DNA of 8,252 nucleotides, from the NCBI GenBank assembly GCA_024278715.1, contig JAJRSN010000017.1, positions 1-8,252 of the forward strand. The letters run 5' to 3'. Origin of the DNA: Calditrichota bacterium. Its GTDB lineage: Bacteria; Calditrichota; Calditrichia; Calditrichales; Calditrichaceae. The notes under the pieces were generated by a model. It was not told where the DNA came from and did no database searches. It saw only the letters and a list, made by a program, of their open reading frames with translations. Made by a program: the position numbers and the translations under genes. Shown here piece by piece: positions 1 to 5,268 of the stretch (position 1 is its first letter; the number at the start of each line of letters is the position of its first letter).

Positions 1-85
1 CAGCGAAGGACTGGGCGAAGCCATGGTCGGATTGGAAATGAGCGAAATTCCCGAAGAAGAACAGTTGAACAAGAGGGGTTGGTAA
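1..85 (+). CDS. pdxS: PdxS, PLP synthase lyase subunit (3' end only)
   Basis: This is the last 27 residues of an open frame entering from the left edge, ending in TAA. The tail contains LGEAMVGLEMSEIPEEEQL and finishes KRGW, which is the characteristic C-terminus of PdxS (SNZ family). PdxS condenses ribose 5-phosphate, glyceraldehyde 3-phosphate and ammonia into pyridoxal 5'-phosphate in the cytoplasm, as a dodecamer decorated with PdxT. The catalytic (beta/alpha)8 barrel lies outside the window. The identification is strengthened by pdxT starting 24 bases downstream, the usual pdxST order. Nothing in the visible part looks damaged. Confidence 0.9.
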   Translation, partial: SEGLGEAMVGLEMSEIPEEEQLNKRGW

Positions 86-95
86 TTCTGAATCG

Positions 96-102
96 AAAGG
101 AG
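96..102 (+). promoter_or_regulatory. Ribosome binding site of pdxT
   Basis: AAAGGAG lies 7 bases before a TTG codon at 110. No ATG lies in frame near this point, and the protein read from the TTG begins with the canonical PdxT first strand, so this site fixes a TTG start. Confidence 0.75.
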
Positions 103-109
103 TAGCCGC

Positions 110-682
110 TTGAAACAGACCATCGGCGTGCTTTCTTTACAAGGCGACTTTTTAAAGCACAAAACGGCGATCGAGAACTGCGGGCATAAGGCGCTTTACG
201 TTAAAGACCGTTAAACGTTGCAAAAATGCGACAAACTGATCATCCCCGGCGGCGAATCGACCACGCAACTGCTGTTGATCGACAAATTGGGCTTGCGCGA
301 AGCGTTGATTGAATTCGGTAAAAGTAAAGCCATCATGGGAACGTGCGCCGGGCTGATCATTCTGGGAAACACGCGCGAACATTTGCCGTCCGATCCTTTG
401 GGATTGATTGACATTAAGGTAAAGCGTAACGCCTACGGTCGGCAGGTCGATTCGTTTATTGACACGATTCAATTGGACCTGAACGGGATGAGCGCCGAAT
501 TTGAGGGCGTATTCATCCGCGCGCCGAAAATTATGGATCTGGGGAAGGACGTAAAACCCCTGGGCTATTTGGGAAAAGATATTGTTTTAGCCGCCAACGA
601 ACGCATTTTAGTCGCCACCTTTCATCCGGAATTAACGGACAATCCCGTCATCCATCGCTTTTTCATCGATCATTTTGCGTAG
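110..682 (+). pseudogene. pdxT: PdxT, PLP synthase glutaminase subunit, interrupted by an in-frame TAA
   Basis: PdxT hydrolyses glutamine and channels ammonia to PdxS for pyridoxal 5'-phosphate synthesis. Read from the TTG at 110, the frame gives 190 codons, the normal family length. The N-terminus has the GVLSLQGDF strand; PGGESTT follows near residue 46; GTCAGL carries the nucleophile Cys79; and FHPEL supplies His172 and Glu174 of the class I glutaminase triad. The frame is broken at codon 35 by TAA (212-214), where homologues have a sense codon in the loop between the KDR and LQKCDKLIIPGG segments. GAA to TAA is the simplest explanation. Reading resumes without a frameshift. A TTG at 218 could start a 154-residue product, but it has no Shine-Dalgarno sequence and would lack the first strand and helix. 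Either the gene is freshly inactivated or the base is an error; the rest is intact and conserved. Confidence 0.88.
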
Positions 683-1034
683 CAGAGGAAGCATGCTTCC
701 GGCAAAAGCATTAGCAATAAAGAAAAAGAAGTGCGTAAATGGCGTGTGGAAATCGATATTATCGAAGGAGTAATCTATTTACCTGGAGGGTGTTACAAGA
801 ATTACGAAAACCTTTAAAACCGAAAAAAGAAGAGAAAGTCTCAAGAATTCCGGGCAAGAAAGAAAATGCAAAAATGATTACAGCAAACATCTTGCCGTCT
901 TTCTATATCCGAACCAATGACACGGAAACCTACAGCCGATTGCAGAAATTGTGGAAGAGTTAAATGAGCCGGAAGAAGAAGCCAAGCAAATTGACAAATA
1001 ATTAAAAGATTTTCTTGTAAAACTTGGCTTATAG
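683..1034 (+). pseudogene. hsdM: Degraded remnant of a type I R-M DNA methylase subunit (HsdM)
   Basis: No single frame is open, but pieces of HsdM appear in order across frames. Bases 701-808 give SNKEKEVRKW and then EIDIIEGVIYLPGG, matching the post-catalytic segment of N6-adenine methylases (E-IRKWL-E-D-I-GVI-LP). Around 840-890 two frames together resemble the S-EFR-GKK-N motif. Bases 936-1034 give an acidic coiled stretch, AEIVEELNEPEEEAKQIDK, then TAA (999-1001), then LKDFLVKLGL and TAG, the typical HsdM C-terminus (KELGL). The Mod domain with the NPPF motif is absent, part of the C-terminal region appears deleted, and at least two frameshifts are needed. A 74-residue frame at 739-963 is a by-product of this decay. 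The AlbA_2-type gene just downstream is a common companion in type I R-M operons. The assignment rests on pattern matching alone. Confidence 0.6.
687..700. repeat. 14-bp perfect palindrome after pdxT
   Basis: GGAAGCATGCTTCC is a perfect inverted repeat without a loop, 4 bases after the pdxT stop. No T-run follows, so it is not a standard terminator. It could be a protein-binding site, a junction scar where the hsdM remnant meets pdxT, or chance. Confidence 0.35.
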
Positions 1035-1041
1035 GTTACCA

Positions 1042-2370
1042 ATGAAAGAAACAGAAAAAACCGAATTTAAAAAATCTGTTTCCGAACTAAAAGAAAGCCT
1101 TATTTCCATTTATGCCATACTGAATAAGCACGGAACGGGCGAGCTCTATTTCGGGATTAAAAACGACGGAACGGTAATCTGACAAACACTTAGCTAAAGA
1201 ACCCTGCGAACAATTTCGCAGGCGATTGCTAATCATATCGAACCGCGAATATATCCCACCATAGAGAAAATTATAATTGACAACAAGGATATTGTTAGAA
1301 TAAGGTTTTCCGGTCAGGATAAGCCCTATTTTGCCTATGGTAGAGCTTATATGCGTGTGGCTGATGAAGACCGGCAATTAAGCGCCAACGAATTGAAGAA
1401 ACTGGTGCTGGCTGCCGAAGTTTATCGCAGCCGCTGGGATTTTGAATTATGCGAATTAACATCAGAAGCTATTAACCGCGATGTTTTGCAAACTTTTTTT
1501 AAAAAAGCGCAGCAGGCTGGAAGGATGCCCGGCGCAGATGAAAGCCCTGAGCGCATTCTTGAAAAACTTCATCTGCTAAAGAATAACAAGCTCACTCACG
1601 CAGCCAAATTTTTATTTACCAAACGTCATTATATTGAAGTTCAGGCAGCCGTTTTTGCCGGAAAAGATAAGCTTACGTTTCTTGATATAAAAAAATACAA
1701 GGCGAGCCTTTTTGAACTGTTAGAAAATGCAGAAAATTATATTAAGGAAAAAATGAACTGGCGGGTGGAATTCGTTGATTTTAAACGAATTGAGATTCCT
1801 GAAATCCCCCTTAAAGCCCTGCGCGAAGCGCTGGTTAATTCTTTGATTCACCGTGATTACAACAATCCTAAGGGCAACGAAATCGCTATTTACCGCGACC
1901 GCATTGAAATCTATAATCCCGGCACCTTCCCCGAAGGCTTAACGCCGGAAGATTATATCAAAAGCAGAGCGCGTTCATATTTAAGAAATCCTTTAATCGC
2001 TGAAATTTTTTATCTAACCAAAGACGTAGAAAAATGGGGTTCGGGTTTAAAGCGCATCTATGACGAATGCCGGACGAATGGCGTAAAAGTGCAATTTAAT
2101 CTTGTGGAATCGGGTTTTGTAGCCACCTTCTATAGAACCGATGAAAAAATTTCACCGAAAACTGTGGAGAAAACTGTGGAGAAAACTGTGGAGAAAATTC
2201 TCGATTCCATACGGGAGAACCCCAGAGTAACCATAAAGGAATTGACAAAAATAACCGGCTTGTCAAGAAGAGGGATTGAGTGGAATCTAACTAAATTGAA
2301 AAAAGAAGGTAAAATACGAAGAGTCGGTCCCGCAAAAGGCGGCTATTGGGAAGTGATTGAGAAAGATTGA
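1042..2370 (+). pseudogene. AlbA_2/divergent-AAA ATP-binding transcriptional regulator with two in-frame stops
   Basis: The frame from ATG 1042 to TGA 2370 encodes 442 residues of the COG2865-type family (AlbA_2, formerly AAA_4, plus HATPase_c_4). Residues 1-115 carry the AlbA_2 hallmarks: TEFK near the start, LYFGIKNDG at about 37-45, and the ISQAIANHIEP-IYP region. The REALVNSLIHRDY motif at about 261-273 and the WGSGLKRI segment mark the GHKL-like ATPase part. A KTVE linker repeat at 373-384 leads into a winged helix (KELTKITGLSRRGIEWNL, then KGGYWEV). TGA (1180-1182, codon 47) and TAA (1195-1197, codon 52) interrupt the first domain in the same frame with no indel; GGA is expected at the first. 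An internal ATG at 1351 could give a product lacking AlbA_2, but has no clear ribosome site. Such proteins often lie in type I R-M loci, fitting the hsdM remnant upstream. The exact role is not known. Confidence 0.82.
2158..2193 (+). repeat. Three tandem 12-bp units encoding KTVE
   Basis: The unit AAAACTGTGGAG occurs three times without interruption, in frame, giving KTVE x3 in the linker between the ATPase region and the winged helix of the regulator. Multiples of 12 bases keep the frame, so copy number could vary by slippage without harming the protein. Confidence 0.9.
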
Positions 2371-2387
2371 TAAACGACGGCGTGTGA

Positions 2388-2440
2388 AATAAACAGTCAG
2401 AAGCGCAGATTAATACTGATTAGATGATTTCGCTGATTTC
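2388..2440 (+). repeat. Repeat copy A, upstream of the GxxExxY gene
   Basis: This copy begins AATAAACAGTCAGAAGCGCA, continues GATTAA and ends GATGATTTCGCTGATTTC. It matches copy B (2836-2875) almost exactly, except for one substitution and an extra 9 or so bases in the middle. The 3' part, with AATCCGCGTAAATCGG after it, belongs to the same degenerate 'cgcagatt / cgctgatt' motif family seen downstream of the gene. Confidence 0.75.
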
Positions 2441-2467
2441 AAAAATCCGCGTAAATCGGAGTAGGCT

Positions 2468-2998
2468 ATGAATAAAGAGGAATACAAATTCTCTGATCTT
2501 ACGGGAAAGATTATCGGCTGTGCCATGCAAGTGCACAAGGTGTTGGGCAGCGGCTTTCAGGAAGTTATTTACCAGCGGGCACTGGCTATTGAAATGACCA
2601 AGAAGGATTTGTCGTTTCATCGTGAACTGGAAATGCCCATTTATTACGATGAACAGCAAATTGGTACCCGACGCGTTGATTTTCTGGTGGAAGACAAGAT
2701 CATGGTAGAGATAAAGGCTTTATCCGGGCTGGAAGACGTCCATCTGGCGCAGGCTATTAATTATCTGGAAGCATACAAATTGGAAATTGGGCTTCTGATT
2801 AATTTTGGAACAAGGAGTTTAGAGGTTAAGAGAGTAATAAACAGTCAGAACCGCAGATTAAATGATTTCGCTGATCAACATTCCCCATTTGTGAATCAAC
2901 ACAAACCTGTTGTTCAAACAAAAATTACCGAATGCATCGCTGATCAAAAAATCTGCGTAATCTCAAAATCAGCGCCAATCATCTGTTCTGACGACTAA
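2468..2998 (+). CDS. GxxExxY family protein (PD-(D/E)XK-like), with repeat-derived C-terminal tail
   Basis: ATG 2468 has GGAG 6 bases upstream. Residues 1-124 match the GxxExxY family (TIGR04256/PF13366): an N-terminal helix with MQVHKVLGSGFQEVIYQRAL holds the signature G29-x2-E32-x2-Y35. A nuclease-like core follows, with D71 and E81-I-K83 (DFLVEDK, then EIKAL) and a QAINYL helix. Family members are about 120-130 residues, usually ending soon after LEVKR, whereas this frame runs to 176. The extra ~50 residues are translated from repeat copies B and C and intergenic-like DNA, so the native stop was probably lost or never existed. The biological role of the family is not established; the fold suggests a nuclease or nucleic-acid-binding protein. 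The gene stands alone between repeats and is probably mobile or horizontally acquired. Confidence 0.85.
   Translation: MNKEEYKFSDLTGKIIGCAMQVHKVLGSGFQEVIYQRALAIEMTKKDLSFHRELEMPIYYDEQQIGTRRVDFLVEDKIMVEIKALSGLEDVHLAQAINYLEAYKLEIGLLINFGTRSLEVKRVINSQNRRLNDFADQHSPFVNQHKPVVQTKITECIADQKICVISKSAPIICSDD
2836..2875 (+). repeat. Repeat copy B, overlapping the 3' part of the GxxExxY frame
   Basis: This is a direct repeat of copy A: AATAAACAGTCAGAA, then CCGCAGATTAAATGATTTCGCTGAT. It lies inside the reading frame just after the conserved GxxExxY core ends, so it encodes the start of the non-conserved tail (NSQNRRLNDFAD). Confidence 0.78.
2937..2992 (-). repeat. Repeat copy C, inverted relative to A and B
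   Basis: The reverse complement reads GTCAGAACAGATGATTGGCG, then CTGATTTTGAGATTACGCAG, then ATTTTTTGATCAGCG. It shares GTCAGAAC, GATGATT and CGCTGATT with copy B in the opposite orientation. B and C could pair into an imperfect stem about 85 bases apart. Confidence 0.65.
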
Positions 2999-3040
2999 AC
3001 TATACCGCCGATTCTAAATATGCGCACAATCCCATAAAAA

Positions 3041-3068
3041 GCGTTAATCAGCGGTCAATCGGCGTTAT
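3041..3068 (-). repeat. Probable further degenerate repeat copy
   Basis: The reverse complement contains CGCCGATTGACCGCTGATTA followed by ACGC, two variants of the same 'cGcyGATT' core seen in copies A-C. A further ACCGCCGATT lies at 3004-3013. This lies in the 74-base gap between the convergent GxxExxY and aminotransferase genes, and no standard terminator is evident there. Confidence 0.45.
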
Positions 3069-3072
3069 TATC

Positions 3073-4260
3073 TTAATTTAAACCTTCTAAGGCTTTGTCC
3101 AGCCGTTTAAGAAAGTAATCAACTTCACTCCGAGAAATTATGGTCGGCGGTAAAAAGCGGATGAATGCTCCGGTGGAAAGGGAGACCTTTACTCCGTTTT
3201 TCGCCAGTGCTTCCTGCGCTTTGTGCACGTTTTCCTCGCTTCCCAACGAAAAAGCAACCATCAGTCCTCGGCAGCGAATTTCGCCCATCACGGGATGTTT
3301 TTTTCGCAGCTCTTTAAAGCCTTCGTAAAGCTGCCGGCTGCGATCGACGACGTTTTGTGTAACGTTCTTTTCGCGCATCTGTCGCGTGGCGATTAACGCT
3401 GCGGTCATAGCCATCGGATTGCCGCCGAAAGTGGAGCCGTCGTAGCCGTGACGCATGGCATTACCGATCTCTTTGCGCGCAACGACCGCGGTTACCGGGT
3501 AGCCCCCTCCAAAGGATTTTCCGATGACCATCAAATCGGGAACAACATCGTAACTCATGCAGGCAAACCAGTCGCCGGCTTTTACGGCGGTTCGCCCGAA
3601 TCCCGCTTGCACCTCGTCGTCAATAATCAATGCGCCTTTCTCTTTTGCCAATTGCCAAAGCCTATGAACAAATTCGGGATCGGCGGGTCGGTTGCCCGCT
3701 TCTTCTCCCTGCACCAATTCAAGAATGATAATTTTCGCGCCGCTTTTTTCCATCAGTTCTTCAATATTTTCGACATTATTAAACTCCGCGAAATGCACCC
3801 AGTCCAAATTGTGCAGACCGAAAGGTTTTCTGTATTTTTCGTTCCAGGTAACCGCTACCGCGCCATGCGTTCTGCCGTGAAATCCGCCCTTAAACGCAAT
3901 GACGTTAGTGGTTCCCGTAAAAGCTTTGGCAATTTTAAGGGCTTTGTCAACTGCTTCGCCGCCCGAATTCTGCCAGTAAAATTGATCTAATCCTTCGGGC
4001 ATCATGGAGTGGATTTCCTTAAGAAAACGGGCGCGGGCTATCTGGATGCGGTCTTCTTTCATGGAAATCAATGTGCTTGCCTGATTAAAAAGTCCGACCG
4101 CAATTTCGTGGTTTGCCATGCCCAAATTTGTCGCGCTGTAATTGCTGTCCATGTCCAGATACCATTTTCCCTTGGTGTCCATTATCCAGCATCCGTCGCC
4201 CTTTACGGGAATGATATCTTCTTCGGGACGAGAAACGGGCATTTTATACTGCCTGTGCAA
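3073..4260 (-). CDS. Class III PLP-dependent aminotransferase (main body)
   Basis: The enzyme transfers an amino group between an amino acid or amine and a 2-oxo acid using PLP; the substrate is undetermined. Numbered from the TTG at 4260 (395 residues), the fold type I class III features are clear: the GDGCWIMDTKGKWYLDMDS N-terminal strand region, NSGGEAVDKALKIAK (about 98-112, phosphate loop), FHGRTHGA (127-134), IIDDEVQAGFGRT (212-224, with the PLP-nitrogen Asp), GKSFGGG (247-253, Lys248 forming the Schiff base) and STFGGNP (276-282). It resembles acetylornithine, ornithine or 4-aminobutyrate aminotransferases without a decisive match. The TTG has no Shine-Dalgarno sequence. The frame stays open upstream (ISTAEAIDLHRQYKMP) until a TAA at 4285-4287, with another open frame in the same phase beyond it. 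The true gene is therefore probably 4557-3073, about 494 codons, split by that stop. Confidence 0.88.
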   Translation of the reverse strand: MHRQYKMPVSRPEEDIIPVKGDGCWIMDTKGKWYLDMDSNYSATNLGMANHEIAVGLFNQASTLISMKEDRIQIARARFLKEIHSMMPEGLDQFYWQNSGGEAVDKALKIAKAFTGTTNVIAFKGGFHGRTHGAVAVTWNEKYRKPFGLHNLDWVHFAEFNNVENIEELMEKSGAKIIILELVQGEEAGNRPADPEFVHRLWQLAKEKGALIIDDEVQAGFGRTAVKAGDWFACMSYDVVPDLMVIGKSFGGGYPVTAVVARKEIGNAMRHGYDGSTFGGNPMAMTAALIATRQMREKNVTQNVVDRSRQLYEGFKELRKKHPVMGEIRCRGLMVAFSLGSEENVHKAQEALAKNGVKVSLSTGAFIRFLPPTIISRSEVDYFLKRLDKALEGLN

Positions 4261-4284
4261 ATCAATTGCTTCGGCGGTGGAAAT

Positions 4285-4557
4285 TTAGGAATATTCCAGT
4301 TGTTCCGCGATCCGTTGCAATTCGTCCCTGCTTAAACCCGACCCGGTAAAAAAATCAACAACAATATCCGCCTGAACTTCATTTAACGGCTGGCGCAAAG
4401 GAACATTCAAAAGAAGCGAAGTTAGTTGTTCAATGTGTTTTTCCGCTCTGTTCTGAAGCACGTTTTCCGTTACTTCCAGAATGCGTTCGAGCGTTGCGTT
4501 TGTACGCTCCGGATGCAACGTGCGGTTGTAAACTATGGCGTCTCGAAGTTTTTGCAT
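4285..4557 (-). CDS. N-terminal extension of the aminotransferase, cut off by in-frame TAA (or separate 90-residue protein)
   Basis: The frame starts at ATG 4557 with GGAGGAG 9 bases upstream, the strongest ribosome site on this strand. It encodes 90 helical, charged residues (MQKLRDAIVYNRTLHPERT at the start, SRDELQRIAEQLEYS at the end) with no membrane segment or motif I recognise. Its TAA is in the same frame as the aminotransferase, only 24 bases before the TTG, and codons across the stop read through smoothly into a plausible aminotransferase first helix. The aminotransferase itself lacks a ribosome site, so I infer one ~494-residue polypeptide interrupted by a single base change (for example GAA to TAA). 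The alternative is a small upstream partner translationally coupled to the enzyme. Confidence 0.6.
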   Translation of the reverse strand: MQKLRDAIVYNRTLHPERTNATLERILEVTENVLQNRAEKHIEQLTSLLLNVPLRQPLNEVQADIVVDFFTGSGLSRDELQRIAEQLEYS

Positions 4558-4566
4558 TGTATTTGG

Positions 4567-4573
4567 CTCCTCC
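4567..4573 (-). promoter_or_regulatory. Strong ribosome binding site for the 4557 start
   Basis: GGAGGAG on the minus strand lies 9 bases before ATG 4557. It supports translation beginning there rather than at the TTG at 4260 and is the main evidence for a longer aminotransferase. Confidence 0.75.
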
Positions 4574-4947
4574 GGAATTAGAAAGGTGAACTTTTAATTA
4601 AAATTGCAAAAAGTGTACGGAATACTTATTCATATCGGTGTGATTTTATGCACTTATTTGTCGGGAAAAATAAATCGGGGAAAAACAGAAGATATTGCAA
4701 CAGCGCGATACGATTTTAGTTTCCGCAGTTAACAACCGGAAGAATCTCTGAACAAACTTGAAAATATCGGAAATTTTAACTGGACAAGTTGATTTCGGGT
4801 TCAGGGCACAGAATTTCGATGGGCGGCTCGTCCGCTTTTTTGAAATTTATTAAACCATTTTTAAGATAAATCTTGCATCAAGAAATTTAAATTTGTAATC
4901 TTTAATTGTTTCTAAGAAAACCTCAAAATGAAAACGGTTTATTGATT
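4574..4947. other. Divergent intergenic region between aminotransferase and cutA operon
   Basis: About 375 A/T-rich bases without a convincing gene must hold the promoters of both divergent units. Upstream of cutA, TTGAAA (4840-4845) and GATAAA (4865-4870) sit 19 bases apart and weakly resemble -35/-10 boxes. Short open stretches at 4770-4870 on the plus strand, such as one ending SSAFLKFIKPFLR before TAA, are not recognisable and are broken upstream. A terminator-like hairpin at 4821-4841 is the only structured element I see. Confidence 0.5.
4821..4841 (+). terminator. Orphan terminator-like hairpin
   Basis: GGGCGGCTCGTCCGC followed by six T residues forms a GCGG/CCGC stem, extendable by G-U pairs, with a 5-base loop. 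The shape is that of an intrinsic terminator on the plus strand, but no intact plus-strand gene ends just before it. It may end a small RNA or a degraded gene, or insulate the cutA operon. Confidence 0.35.
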
Positions 4948-5268
4948 ATGGAGAAGGAAGTCGTCGTTTTTTGTACAGTTTCGGATGAAGCGCAGGCGGA
5001 ATCCATTGCCCAAACGCTGGTGGAAGAGAAACTTGCGGCGTGTTGCAATATTGTTCCGCATTTAACTTCCGTTTATTTTTGGGAGGGTAAAATTCAAAAG
5101 GATTCCGAAGTATTGCTTATTATCAAAACATTATCTAAAGTTTACGCCTTGCTGGAAAAAAGAATAAAGGAATTGCACTCTTATCAGGTGCCCGAAATTA
5201 TCGCATTGGACATCAAGCAGGGAAACTCCGATTATCTGAAGTGGATTCATCAGGTGGTAAAACCATGA
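4948..5268 (+). CDS. cutA: CutA1 divalent-cation tolerance protein
   Basis: This is a small soluble trimeric protein of the CutA1 family, which binds copper and other divalent metals. Its physiological role is still unclear despite the link to metal tolerance. From ATG 4948 it has 106 residues, the usual length. The motifs are in order: VFCTVSDEAQAESIAQTLVEEKLAACCNIVP with the AACCN turn, SVYFWEGKIQ, EVLLIIKT, HSYQVPEIIALDI and a final DYLKWI, all hallmarks of the family. A TTG 14 codons upstream (4906) would add residues foreign to the family, so I reject that start, although neither start has a good Shine-Dalgarno sequence. It is the first gene of the compact operon. Its TGA overlaps the next ATG by 4 bases (ATGA), suggesting coupled translation. 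Confidence 0.93.
   Translation: MEKEVVVFCTVSDEAQAESIAQTLVEEKLAACCNIVPHLTSVYFWEGKIQKDSEVLLIIKTLSKVYALLEKRIKELHSYQVPEIIALDIKQGNSDYLKWIHQVVKP

Noticed and set aside
739..963. A 74-residue open frame as a real gene
   Set aside because: It has no ribosome site, low-complexity charged content, and overlaps the ordered HsdM fragments, so it is a by-product of the decayed gene.
1180..1182. TGA as a selenocysteine codon, suggested by the nearby YqeB/YqeC-like genes
   Set aside because: The AlbA_2 family has Gly here and no redox Cys, a TAA follows five codons later, and no obvious SECIS-like hairpin was seen just downstream.
2158..2193. CRISPR-like or regulatory array
   Set aside because: Units are 12 bp with no spacers and are coding in frame as KTVE.
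3448..3990. Plus-strand open frames antisense to the aminotransferase
   Set aside because: They are shadows of a well-supported minus-strand enzyme and show no recognisable motifs.
4906..4947. Upstream TTG start for CutA
   Set aside because: It adds 14 residues not typical of CutA1, and the TTG has no Shine-Dalgarno sequence; ATG 4948 gives the family length.
5241..5264. Upstream start for the eIF2B-like gene
   Set aside because: It lies inside the cutA coding end; ATG 5265 has AGGTGG at good spacing and the common ATGA overlap.
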